Numbered from the stretch's first letter, positions 45,954 through 53,929 are shown. The stretch: DNA of 64,000 bases from Thermosynechococcus vestitus BP-1 (GCF_000011345.1 NC_004113.1:2170001-2234000); one strand, 5' to 3'. Notes: generated from the sequence alone by a model not told the origin. Numbers and translations: made by a program.

Positions 45954-47312
45954 ATGATATCAAAAAGACTACTTCCCCTTTCCGCTCTTTTAGTGACCAC
46001 AGCGGTGCAGGTCATTGTGGATGGCCGCCCAGCCCTGTCTCAAAAAACTACTCGAGACTGTGGAAATCCAAGCGGTTCTTTCTTCGCTTCTACTGGTGGT
46101 ACAGTGGACGATAATTTAATTTGTGGCTCTCAAAATAATCTTCTTACCAGCTTGACACAGTCTATTGCCGTCGGCATTCAGAACACGGTAACTGCCAACA
46201 ATGCCACCGCTGTGGGCTTCTTGAACCAAGCGACTAACGCTAACGCCACCGCTGTGGGCCAAGGTAACTTCGCTCAAGGCGACGACAGCACCGCCATGGG
46301 CTCAAATAACCAAGCGACGAACACCAACGCCACCGCTGTGGGCTTCCAGAACAACACTCAAGGCCTCGACAGCACCACCATGGGCTGAGGGAACCAAGCT
46401 TTGGGGGCTCGGAGTATTGCAGTTGGCCACCAAAGTGTTGCCAATCCAGCGGATAGTGTTGCCATTGGCCAGAGTGCTCAAGTGGCTGCCGGTGCTAATG
46501 ATGGCGTAGCTATTGGCAAAAATGCTTTGGCCAACCAACCCAACAGTGTGGCTATTGGGGCGAATTCTGTGACAACAGCGCCAAATGCCGTATCTGTTGG
46601 TAACGTTGGTGCTGAACGCAAAATTGTCAATGTTGCTCCCGGACTCATTGCACCAACCAGTACAGATGCCATTAATGGAAGTCAGCTCTCCGCTCTCATC
46701 AACCAACTATTTGCCACAGGGATTTGTTCGATCACTGGCGCAACAGTCACCTGTGGCAATATTGCCCTAGGAAGTGCTGCAACTCCCACAGGTGCTAACA
46801 GCATTGCTATTGGTAACAACTCAATTGCAAATGCTCCCAATGCCATTGCTTTTGGACCAGGAGCACAGGCAATCCATCCCAACAGTGTGGCTATTGGGGC
46901 GGGTTCTGTGACAACGGCTCCCAACACCGTTTCTGTGGGCGCTCCAGGCGCAGAACGTCGTATTACCAATGTCGCTACCCCAATCAACCCGACGGATGCT
47001 GTGAATAAAGCCTATGTTGATGGTATAGGCGCGGCGGCATTAGGAGCAGCCAATGCCTACACCGACTCTCAAATCAATCAGTTACGGGGAGAGGCCTTTG
47101 CAGGTATCGCCTCAGTTTCAGCGTTACTGCCAGTTGTGCCCGCACGTTCTGGCCAAGCTACATTTAATGTGGGATTTGCAACCTACGGCGGATATAGTGC
47201 GGCAGGGATAGCAATGGCCTACCAAATAGGAGCTGTAGTTATTAATGGAGGGGCGAGTTTTTCTAGTGCAGGTTATCCCCTTGGGCGCATTGGTATCGGC
47301 ATCCGTTTCTAG
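45954..47312 (+). pseudogene. YadA-like trimeric adhesin gene with in-frame TGA
   Basis: A signal peptide (KRLLPLSALLVTTAVQVIVDG) is followed by a stalk/head of 14-residue YadA head repeats (NATAVG.., DSTAMG.., NSVAIG..) and a C-terminal membrane anchor (neck-like NPTDAVNKAYVDG, then a barrel ending GRIGIGIRF). The frame is intact for 452 codons except one TGA at 46386-46388, in the fifth repeat after DSTTMG. The matching codon in the third repeat is TCA, so a single C-to-G change explains it. Without read-through the exported part has no anchor. The upstream 285 bp are AT-rich with no gene. Confidence 0.85.
46200..46409 (+). repeat. Five 42-bp units coding 14-residue head repeats
   Basis: Units start at 46200, 46242, 46284, 46326 and 46368. 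Units 1, 2 and 4 begin AAT/AAC-GCC-ACC-GCT-GTG-GGC, units 3 and 5 GAC-AGC-ACC-RCC-ATG-GGC. Nucleotide identity is high between units, so slippage or recombination could change the number. More diverged repeats continue to about 46590. Confidence 0.85.
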
Positions 47313-47758
47313 AAAACAGCAGAGAGCCAGGGGGGTCATCCGCTAACTTCACGGAGGCTGCTCCTACCTGTGGTCAAGATGCCACGGAGTAGCCTCATCC
47401 TTAGAACTGATGGGAAACCTAGACAGCGCTCGAAATTGTTGTGAGGTCAGCCTAGAGGAGTTCACTTTGTTCTTCTCTGCTGCCCCAAGGTGTAGAGCGC
47501 TCTTAACCCCGCTAGGGAGAATGCCCCCATGGAGGGACCTCAAGCGACATCCTTCTGGAGTTGCCGTGTGCCGTTGCATCCAGTGTCTTTTAGTCTCCTA
47601 CGCCCAGTCATTGCTAGGAGCATTGCCCCGGTTTCTTGGCAGAAAGGGAGAACAAGACCCTTAAGACAACACCGGCAAGCCAAAGGCAGCACCAGGCAAC
47701 CAGAGGCGAACACAAGCCTTAGGATGGATTCAGGGCTTGCTCCTGTGGGAGGTTGTTG
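47313..47758. other. 446-bp intergenic region, structured, no clear gene
   Basis: Besides the hairpin at 47354-47396 I see a purine-rich second half with no supportable ORF; the 84-codon frame at 47410-47664 lacks a ribosome-binding site and matches nothing. The region could hold a long 5' leader of the glycosyltransferase gene or a small RNA. Confidence 0.4.
47354..47396 (+). terminator. Long hairpin after the adhesin gene
   Basis: GAGGCTGCTCC (47354-47364) pairs with GGAGTAGCCTC (47386-47396) over 11 bp with one G-T pair, and an inner stem GTGG/CCAC extends it. It lies 42 bp after the adhesin stop and could end transcription, but no T-run follows, so an RNA-structure role is also possible. 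Confidence 0.55.
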
Positions 47759-48721
47759 ATGAAAAATATCGTGGCACTGGTACCCGGCGGCATTGGTGAT
47801 CAAATCTTATTTTTTCCCACCCTTGATGATCTCAAAGCCCATTTTCCAGAGGCGCAGTTGGATGTGGTGGTTGAACCCCGGGCCATGGCTGCCTACCAAC
47901 TCAGTGGCAGCGTTCACCAAGTCATTCCCTTTGACTTCAAAGACCGCAATGCCCTGGCGGATTGGGCAAACCTGATTGGCAGGCTGCGGGAGGGGGAGTA
48001 CGACGCCATTCTTTCCCTAGGGCGGAGTAAAGCGGTGCGCTTTCTACTGTGGCTGACGGGGATTCCCAAGCGAGTCGGCTTTGCCAAACTCAATCCCTTG
48101 GGATTTCTCACCGATGCCATCCCTGTCAACCTTGAGCAGTACAGTGCCGCCACCTACCACGATTTACTCAAAGCCTTTGGGATCACTAGCCCCTGTCCCT
48201 TGCCCAAGGCAGTGATTACCGCTGAAGATCGGCAGTGGGCAACTGCGGAGCAGCAACGCTTAGGCCTTTCCAGTGGGTATCGCCTCTTGCACGGCGGCTC
48301 TAGTCAAATGGCTCTCAGCAAGGGGATTAACAAAATTTACCCCCCCACCCGTTGGGTTGAGGTTATCCAGACACTGGCACAGGAGGAGCCGCATCTGCCC
48401 TTTATTGTGGTCTGTGGGCCTGAGGATCAAGCATGGGTGAGGGCGCTGACGCAGGCGCTACCCGACATTAAAATTAGCTATCCTCCAGATTTGCGCAAAC
48501 TGGCGGCGCTGATGCAACAGGCACAACAGATGCTCTGTACCGACAGTGGCCCAATGCATATTGGGGTAGCCGTGGGGACTCCCCTTGTGGCGCTTTTTGG
48601 CCCTACGGATCCCGCCAAGCTCCTGCCAGCGGATCCGCGCTTTCGCGCTGTCAAATCCCCTACTGGGAATATCGGTGATATTCCTGTGTCCGCTGTGATT
48701 GAGGTGGCTCGCCATGCCTAG
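47759..48721 (+). CDS. Glycosyltransferase family 9 (heptosyltransferase-like)
   Basis: 320 residues from ATG 47759, which has GGGAGG 6 nt upstream. GT9 features: N-terminal VALVPGGIGDQILFFPTLDDL, the nucleotide-sugar side VVCGPEDQAW, LCTDSGPMHIGVAVGTPLVALFGPTDPAKLLP (in part). GT9 enzymes transfer heptose or related sugars to lipopolysaccharide cores. The 3' end overlaps the HAD phosphatase gene by 8 bp; that neighbour resembles GmhB of the heptose pathway, which supports a surface-glycan role. Confidence 0.88.
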   Translation: MKNIVALVPGGIGDQILFFPTLDDLKAHFPEAQLDVVVEPRAMAAYQLSGSVHQVIPFDFKDRNALADWANLIGRLREGEYDAILSLGRSKAVRFLLWLTGIPKRVGFAKLNPLGFLTDAIPVNLEQYSAATYHDLLKAFGITSPCPLPKAVITAEDRQWATAEQQRLGLSSGYRLLHGGSSQMALSKGINKIYPPTRWVEVIQTLAQEEPHLPFIVVCGPEDQAWVRALTQALPDIKISYPPDLRKLAALMQQAQQMLCTDSGPMHIGVAVGTPLVALFGPTDPAKLLPADPRFRAVKSPTGNIGDIPVSAVIEVARHA

Positions 48722-49304
48722 ACCGGCTGTCTTTCTTGATCGCGATGGTGTGCTGAACCAAGAGGTGGGCTATATTCACCGCCTTGAGGACTTGCAGTTA
48801 ATTCCCGGTGTTGCCCAGGCAGTACGGCGGCTCAATGATGCGGGGTGGTTTTGCTGCTTAGCTTCTAATCAGTCGGGTCCGGCGCGGGATTATTACAGCA
48901 TCGATCACGTCCATGCTCTGCACCACAGACTTCAGGAGTTGCTAGCCGCAAGTGCCGGTGCGGTGTTAGATGCGGTTTATTTTTGTCCTGATCTCAGCCG
49001 TCCCGAAGGGGGAGTAGTTGCCGACTATGCGGGCTGGACAACCTGGCGCAAACCCAATACGGGAATGCTGGTGGCGGCGGCTTGGGATCATGATTTAGAT
49101 CTCAGCCGCAGTGTGATGGTGGGCGACAAAGCCACTGATATTGATCTGGCGCGGAATGCCGGCTGCTATGGCATTTTGGTACAAACAGGGTTTGGCGATC
49201 GCGTCCTTGAGGGCAGTTATCAGCACGCCAGTCAACCCGATTACATTGCAGAGGACTTAGCCGCTGCCGTAGAGTGGATTTGTACTCACCTTGCTCCCCG
49301 TTAG
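48714..49304 (+). CDS. HAD phosphatase, GmhB/HisB-N type
   Basis: 196 residues from ATG 48714. HAD motif I is FLDRDGVLN, motif II SNQSG, motif III around the lysine of WRKPNTGMLVAAA, motif IV MVGDKATDIDLARNAG. This is the layout of D-glycero-D-manno-heptose-1,7-bisphosphate 7-phosphatase. The family zinc cysteines are only partly present (YFCPDLSRPEGG), so the exact substrate is uncertain. It overlaps the upstream GT9 gene. Confidence 0.87.
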   Translation: MPRPAVFLDRDGVLNQEVGYIHRLEDLQLIPGVAQAVRRLNDAGWFCCLASNQSGPARDYYSIDHVHALHHRLQELLAASAGAVLDAVYFCPDLSRPEGGVVADYAGWTTWRKPNTGMLVAAAWDHDLDLSRSVMVGDKATDIDLARNAGCYGILVQTGFGDRVLEGSYQHASQPDYIAEDLAAAVEWICTHLAPR

Positions 49305-49306
49305 GA

Positions 49307-49810
49307 ATGACTTCATCGCCAGACTATACTAAATTTCCCCTTGCCCTACTGTTGCTAGTGGTTCTAGGCTACGTACTTGTGGGCTGGTATTTGTCTGCCT
49401 ACCCTTGGATGTGGTCGGCCTATGCTTCTTTTTTTGCAGCTATTCTAACAGTGTTTCTCGTGGGTGGCACCTCTAGCCTCTTGCGATCGCGCCAGAGCAA
49501 CCCTAGAAATATCTTTAGCAGCTTAATGATGCGCGTGGGCACCCCCAGTCTCTTTACAGTGCTGGTGCTGAGTACCGCTGTGACCCTTGCCATTATTGCC
49601 TTTCGGGTCTTTAGCGTGATTGCTATTCTCATTGGTACGGAAATTCTCGTGCGGATTGAAATGAAAGCCGCTGGCTACAAGAACTGGCAAATTATGCTAG
49701 GGCTGATTCAAATGGCGATTTTAGGGGTGTTCATTGGCTGGAGTATTGGGCACTACCTACCATCCTCTCCAGAGCAATCATTATCCTTGCTAGTCCTAAA
49801 TCCTTGCTAG
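49307..49810 (+). CDS. Membrane protein of unknown function
   Basis: 167 residues from ATG 49307, with TAGGA close upstream and 2 bp after the HAD gene stop. Four membrane segments (about 10-28, 36-52, 82-106, 124-146). No domain recognised. Its last codons are altered by the 17-bp tandem duplication at 49784-49817: with one copy the protein would end LSLLVLKE, as it stands it ends LSLLVLNPC. The stop lies 2 bp from the convergent Crp/Fnr gene. Confidence 0.7.
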   Translation: MTSSPDYTKFPLALLLLVVLGYVLVGWYLSAYPWMWSAYASFFAAILTVFLVGGTSSLLRSRQSNPRNIFSSLMMRVGTPSLFTVLVLSTAVTLAIIAFRVFSVIAILIGTEILVRIEMKAAGYKNWQIMLGLIQMAILGVFIGWSIGHYLPSSPEQSLSLLVLNPC

Positions 49811-49817
49811 TCCTAAA
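49784..49817. repeat. Perfect 17-bp tandem duplication at a gene end
   Basis: TCCTTGCTAGTCCTAAA at 49784-49800 is repeated at 49801-49817, spanning the stop of the membrane protein gene and the last codons of the convergent regulator gene. It is the longest of the six tandem duplications. Confidence 0.92.
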
Positions 49818-50529
49818 GGAGTAAGTTTTCTAGGGCCCGCAAATTAGTAATGCACAAGCAGTCTTGAGTGCGGCGAATAATCCCCTTGCGCTCCAGTTTC
49901 CCCAGCACCCGTGTCACCGTTTCCCGCGCCATGCCACTGAGACTACTTAATTCACGGTGGGGCAGATTGGGAATTTCTAAGCCATCGGCTCCCTGTCGCC
50001 CTTGACCATCTGCCAAAAACAGCAGAATATCCGCCACCCGTGACGTACTATCGGATTCCCGCAGCCGCAGCCGCCGATTCACTTGCCGTAGCCGTCGTGC
50101 CATTAACTTGGCGAGGCGTATTCCTGCCTGGGGTTCAGTATTGACGAGATTGACAAAATCCGTCGCGGGCATGTTGGCGACAACGGCTGGTGTTAGGGTA
50201 ATCACATCCGTTGAACGGGGCACTTCCTCTAGGGGGGCCATTTCGCCAAAGAGTTCCCCAGGGCCAAGGATATTCAGGGTGACCTCTTTGCCATCCATGT
50301 TGTAGGTGCGAATTTTGACCCAGCCACTGAGAATAAAGTAAACCGATGTGCCCCAGTCATTCTCCAGCAGGATCACTCGGTTGGCAGGATGCTGACGTGT
50401 CACCACATGGGCCAGGGCTTTCTCTACCACTGCCTGCGGTAAATCCCGAAAAAAGGGCGTATTTTGCAACGATAATTCAGGTGCAGGAGAACTACGCCGT
50501 TGTTGCATAGGTGTCAAGACCCGTGACAT
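49813..50529 (-). CDS. Crp/Fnr-family transcription regulator
   Basis: 238 residues from ATG 50529, which lies in the IS element; the native ATG is 50508 (MQQRRSS..). A cyclic-nucleotide-type beta-barrel (GWVKIRTYNMDGKEVTLNIL, GPGELFGEMAPLEEVPRST, keeping GE and RS of the phosphate cassette) is followed by a long dimer helix and the HTH LPHRELSSLSGMARETVTRVLGKLERKG (in part). The ligand is unknown. The IS end supplies AAGGG 6 nt before ATG 50529 and reads in frame as MSRVLTP into the regulator, while the gene's own leader now lies beyond the IS at 51613 and upward. Confidence 0.9.
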   Translation of the reverse strand: MSRVLTPMQQRRSSPAPELSLQNTPFFRDLPQAVVEKALAHVVTRQHPANRVILLENDWGTSVYFILSGWVKIRTYNMDGKEVTLNILGPGELFGEMAPLEEVPRSTDVITLTPAVVANMPATDFVNLVNTEPQAGIRLAKLMARRLRQVNRRLRLRESDSTSRVADILLFLADGQGRQGADGLEIPNLPHRELSSLSGMARETVTRVLGKLERKGIIRRTQDCLCITNLRALENLLL

Positions 50530-51499
50530 TATCTACCCTTGAAACGAAGAGGTCTGGTCGCTCAGTTTGCCACCATCGCAGTTTCTCAATGGGAGTCATG
50601 TGGCCCAAAACGCGTTGGGGAATGCGGTGATTGTACGCCCAAAGGTATCGCGTGAGCGTCTCTTGCAAGTCGGCTGCCGAGACAAAGCGTTCAGCGCGCA
50701 GAATCTCCGCAATGCGGCCGTTGAAGCGTTCCACCATCCCGTTGGTTTGCGGATGGCGGGGTTGGATGAGCCGATGGGTGATGCGCTTTTCACGACAGAG
50801 CTGATCAAACGGATGGTGTCCCGTGGGTTGGCGTTCGCCTGCGGAGGAGAAACGGTCGGTAAACTCCTTGCCGTTATCAGTCAGCACCGTACGCACCACG
50901 AAAGGAGCGTTGGCAAGGACATTTGCAAGAAAGCGCGTTGCCGATTCTGCGCTCTTCTCCTCGTGGATTGCCAAATAGACCCAGCGCGTTGCCCGATCAA
51001 TCGCGACAAAGAGGTAGCGGCGCTGCTCCTCATCCGGCATTTGTGGCAGGTATTTGACGTCGATGTGGATGAACCCAGGTGCGTACGCTTTGAACTGCCG
51101 CGTGGTGCTTTTGGGACTGCCTTCGAGGCTTTCGCGTTCCTTTTGCAGTATCCTGAGGTTCGAGACTCCGTGGCGACGCAGGCAGCGATCCAGCGCTGAG
51201 CGGCTCAGATTGGGGTTGAGGAACGTCCGGGCAAGAACGAGAAGGTCATCAAGAGGCAGCAAAAGGAGCTTACGCACCTCAACGATCACAAGCTCTTGCG
51301 CTTCCGTAAGCGTCGTTTGCAGGCGGTGCGGGCGGGTGCTTTTGTCTTCAACGGTTGCGCGCTTACGCCATTTCGCTACCGTGTGCCGGTGGATCCCGTA
51401 ACGTCTGGCAAGCTCGCGATGACTGATCGAAGCCGGTGCTTGTTGGATTTCACGGCGAATTCGGGGTGTCGTTCGGGCGTTGGCATGAATACGTGGCAT
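50492..51499 (-). CDS. IS481-type transposase, full length
   Basis: 335 residues from ATG 51499 (GGAG upstream). N-terminal HTH (ISHRELARRYGIHRHTVAKWRKR) with a second DNA-binding stretch LSRSALDRCLRRHGVSNLR, then the integrase core with DDE residues in HIDVKYLP, TVLTDNGKEF and NGMVERFNGRI. Promotes cut-and-paste or copy movement of the element. The reading frame has no stop inside the IS: it crosses the left end and stops at 50492-50494 in host sequence, overlapping the Crp/Fnr start in another frame. Confidence 0.93.
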   Translation of the reverse strand: MPRIHANARTTPRIRREIQQAPASISHRELARRYGIHRHTVAKWRKRATVEDKSTRPHRLQTTLTEAQELVIVEVRKLLLLPLDDLLVLARTFLNPNLSRSALDRCLRRHGVSNLRILQKERESLEGSPKSTTRQFKAYAPGFIHIDVKYLPQMPDEEQRRYLFVAIDRATRWVYLAIHEEKSAESATRFLANVLANAPFVVRTVLTDNGKEFTDRFSSAGERQPTGHHPFDQLCREKRITHRLIQPRHPQTNGMVERFNGRIAEILRAERFVSAADLQETLTRYLWAYNHRIPQRVLGHMTPIEKLRWWQTERPDLFVSRVDNVTGLDTYATTA

Positions 51500-51612
51500 G
51501 GTGATACTCCATCGTTGAACGCTTTCCGACCTTGGAACAAGCACTCAAGGAGCCGGTACGCTTCGAAGAGTTTAGCACGACTTCTGGGAATATAATGATG
51601 CGGGACCTGACA
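50512..51612 (-). mobile_element. IS481-type insertion sequence, intact
   Basis: 1101 bp. Imperfect terminal inverted repeats of about 23 bp (17 matches) start TGTCAAGACCCG at 50512 and, from the other end, TGTCAGGTCCCG at 51612. A perfect 6-bp target duplication CATAGG flanks it (50506-50511 and 51613-51618). On the minus strand that target reads CCTATG and contains the start codon of the Crp/Fnr gene. Clean ends and a perfect duplication suggest a recent insertion. Confidence 0.95.
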
Positions 51613-51618
51613 CATAGG

Positions 51619-52042
51619 TCAAGGCCGAAAGGACGAGATCAGGGGTTTAGCAGACAGGTCGTCAGATATTGCTGGAAATGAATACCTGTAATCTTAGCAC
51701 TGCTATCTATAATCACAGTAAATGTATCTGTAACGTTAGAAAACGCTACCTTGGTCCAATACCGACGACTGTTGATCTGAACTGTGGGAACACGCTGCCC
51801 CTCCCTACCCTCCAAGCCACCTGTACATATCTCTTATTAATCCCTGAGGCAGAGAAAGCTCTATAGATTGCCCTATATATCTGTTTTTCTCAAGGTCTTA
51901 GGGAAACGACTGCGGAATGTAAAGTTTATTAAAGACCTTGACTCCTTTGGTTAGCCTTCGTCACAATGAGTTCCATAGGTTAGGATTTGAATTTTATCCT
52001 TGTCAGCGGTTTGTCATAACTGCGAGTGAGTAGGTTGTGCCA
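51619..52042. other. Displaced leader of the regulator gene and upstream region of DUF2997
   Basis: 424 bp with no gene. On the minus strand the first part should be the former promoter and leader of the Crp/Fnr gene. It contains a near-perfect inverted repeat, GTAACGTT-AGAA-AACGCTAC (51730-51749), a possible operator. The second part precedes the DUF2997 gene on the plus strand. Confidence 0.5.
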
Positions 52043-52252
52043 ATGCTAGAAACCCTTGAATTTGTTATTTATCCCGATGGCCGCGTCGTTGAAACGGTGA
52101 CGGGAATTTCTGGGGCATCCTGTGCTGAGGTGACTGCTGCCATTGAAGCACAACTCGGATGTGTCATTAGCCAACAGCCCACCGCAGAATATTACGCTTC
52201 CCAAGAGGAAGCAAATCAATTGGTTGTTCAATCTGTCCCCTCCCAGTGGTAA
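52043..52252 (+). CDS. DUF2997 family protein
   Basis: 69 residues from ATG 52043 (a GTG two codons earlier is possible). Pattern LEFVIYPDGRVVETVTGISGASC and a C-terminal acidic helix match DUF2997, a small cyanobacterial/plastid-lineage family of unknown function. First gene of a three-gene run with ycf35 (20-bp gap) and a ferredoxin (12-bp gap), an order that recurs in cyanobacteria. Confidence 0.85.
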   Translation: MLETLEFVIYPDGRVVETVTGISGASCAEVTAAIEAQLGCVISQQPTAEYYASQEEANQLVVQSVPSQW

Positions 52253-52272
52253 TCGTTGAGGATTGGTGATCC

Positions 52273-52659
52273 ATGTCGCACTTCAGCCAAATCAAAACCC
52301 AAATTCGGAGTTTACCTGCTCTGCAAGCTGCCCTAACGGACTTGGGCTTACCGTGGCAATCTGGCTCTCAAGAAGTGCGCGGGTTTCGCGGTCAAACCCA
52401 AACCGCTCAAGTGGTTGTTCCCCAAGAGAATGGCTATGACATTGGCTTTCGCTGGAATGGCACTGAGTACGAGCTAGTGGCAGATTTGGAGTTCTGGCAG
52501 CAGGCATGGTCAGTGGATCGCTTTTTGAATAAAGTTACCCAACGCTATGCCTACCATGCGGTGTTGCAATCGGCAACGGAACAGGGCTTTCAAGTGCAGA
52601 CCACAGAACAGCAGGCCGATGGTAGTGTCAAAGTCGTGCTCCAACGCTGGCGTTCCTAG
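52273..52659 (+). CDS. ycf35: Ycf35 (DUF1257) protein
   Basis: 128 residues. MSHFSQIKTQIRSLPALQAAL and VRGFRGQTQTAQVVV then GYDIGFRWNGTEYELVADL are typical of Ycf35/DUF1257, present in cyanobacteria and red-lineage plastids; function unknown. Sits between DUF2997 and a one-cluster ferredoxin in a tight run, which suggests a shared electron-transfer or maturation role (inference). Confidence 0.92.
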   Translation: MSHFSQIKTQIRSLPALQAALTDLGLPWQSGSQEVRGFRGQTQTAQVVVPQENGYDIGFRWNGTEYELVADLEFWQQAWSVDRFLNKVTQRYAYHAVLQSATEQGFQVQTTEQQADGSVKVVLQRWRS

Positions 52660-52671
52660 CCTCTCACGCAA

Positions 52672-53094
52672 ATGGATAAGCAGATGGGTCAGCCCCTTGG
52701 TTTAGAACCAGAGCTTGGGGGTCAGCTGCGCCAAAGTGAAGCTCGCAGTGGCTATGAACCTGAGCTAGGGGGAGCCCATCGCCAACGCGGTGTCTATGTC
52801 GATGAAATTACCTGTATTGGCTGCAAACACTGTGCCCATGTGGCGCGAAATACATTTTATATAGAGCCTAACTACGGGCGATCGCGGGTCGTGCGCCAGG
52901 ATGGTGACCCCCTTGAACTGATTCAAGAAGCCATTGATACTTGTCCTGTCGATTGTATCCACTGGGTAGACTACACGGAATTAAAACGGCTGGAAAAAGA
53001 GCGTCTCGACCAGGTTGTTCCCCTGGCCGGTCTTCCCGTTGATCCAGCCACCACACGCCGTAGAAAACGACGATCGCCCCCTAGGGCCGAATAG
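52672..53094 (+). CDS. One-cluster ferredoxin-like protein
   Basis: 140 residues from ATG 52672 (ATG 52684 also possible). The [4Fe-4S] ligands are CIGCKHC (residues about 44-50) and CPVDC (about 87-91), with the second ferredoxin cluster absent. There is an N-terminal Gly/Glu-rich repeat (LGLEPELGGQLRQ, GYEPELGGAHRQ) and a basic C-terminal tail (RRRKRRSPPR). The same family is fused to J-domains in plants. It closes the DUF2997-ycf35 run and overlaps convergent nfeD-like by 14 bp. Confidence 0.9.
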   Translation: MDKQMGQPLGLEPELGGQLRQSEARSGYEPELGGAHRQRGVYVDEITCIGCKHCAHVARNTFYIEPNYGRSRVVRQDGDPLELIQEAIDTCPVDCIHWVDYTELKRLEKERLDQVVPLAGLPVDPATTRRRKRRSPPRAE

Positions 53095-53512
53095 CATCTT
53101 CAGGCATCACAATGAGCGTTGTTCCCTGACGGTCAATGACAATCACCCGCCGATGTTCAGGAATGGTCAAGTGGGGATCGCCACAGCGCGCCTGCCAAGA
53201 AGTCCCTTCGTAGAGGACTCGCCCCGTCTCGCCAGCGGGAATTGTCGTAATTGTTTCGGCCTCGGCGGCTTCCTTGAGCACTGGCGGAACTTGCTTCGGT
53301 TGATAGCGCCGCAGGAGAAAGACCACAACGATCGAGAACACTATCCAAAGGAAAATTTGTAGTGAAAAGCTGGGAATCAGAAACGAGAGAAATGCAACCA
53401 TCAGGGCACCGAGGCCGAAGGTGGCTTCCATAAAAGCCGTCGGCAAAACCAGCTCCATCACAAAAAAGGTGAGGGCAACAATTAACCAAATCCAAAAGGG
53501 AGACAGCGGCAT
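53081..53512 (-). CDS. NfeD-like membrane protein
   Basis: 143 residues from ATG 53512. Three membrane segments in the first 75 residues (FWIWLIVALTFFVMELVLPT, FGLGALMVAFLSFLIPSF, LQIFLWIVFSIVVVFLLRR), then an OB-fold C-terminal domain (ETGRVLYEGTSWQARC, VIVIDRQGTTLIV). This is the short NfeD form that usually partners a stomatin-like protein; none is adjacent. Confidence 0.85.
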   Translation of the reverse strand: MPLSPFWIWLIVALTFFVMELVLPTAFMEATFGLGALMVAFLSFLIPSFSLQIFLWIVFSIVVVFLLRRYQPKQVPPVLKEAAEAETITTIPAGETGRVLYEGTSWQARCGDPHLTIPEHRRVIVIDRQGTTLIVMPEDAIRP

Positions 53513-53716
53513 TGCTCTTATCACCCAAGGTGGCTACTTCAACGATAGCTTAAACTTCGCTGCTCCAGCGAGGGGATTTCACTGGTTTGAATGCTTCAAT
53601 GCTTGCCAAAAGAGTGCTACTGGAACTTACAAGAGTGACCCTGCGTCAGGGGAGCTAGCACTCAAAAAAGACTCCTCCAATTCCGTACAGTGATGAATTC
53701 AATGAGGCAAACAACC

Positions 53717-53893
53717 ATGATAGATCTATTTATCCCGCTGCTGGTGGGACTCTTCACCCTTGGACTGTTGACCAGTTGGCTATGGCAACCGACAGGAACG
53801 CCGATTTCCCATGCTGAGCAGGCCAATACTCCTAATTTTGTTGCCGATGCCCCACCGCCGGATGATGAAGGTACACCCCCACGCCGTGAATAG
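53717..53893 (+). CDS. Small single-span membrane protein
   Basis: 58 residues from ATG 53717; in-frame ATGs at 53693 and 53702 are alternatives, with GAGG at 53704-53707 favouring the last. One membrane segment (LFIPLLVGLFTLGLLTSWLW) and a Pro/Asp-rich tail. Function unknown. It precedes the EI24 gene by 36 bp. Confidence 0.55.
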   Translation: MIDLFIPLLVGLFTLGLLTSWLWQPTGTPISHAEQANTPNFVADAPPPDDEGTPPRRE

Positions 53894-53929
53894 GCTAGGA
53901 TTTCCCTAGGAGATTCTAGAACTGGCTCA

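Noticed and set aside
46386-46388. TGA as selenocysteine or programmed read-through
   Set aside because: No SECIS-like hairpin follows, and sister repeats have TCA or other sense codons; a point mutation is simpler.
53421-53693. 90-codon plus-strand ORF
   Set aside because: It mostly overlaps the NfeD-like gene in antisense and shows no domain.
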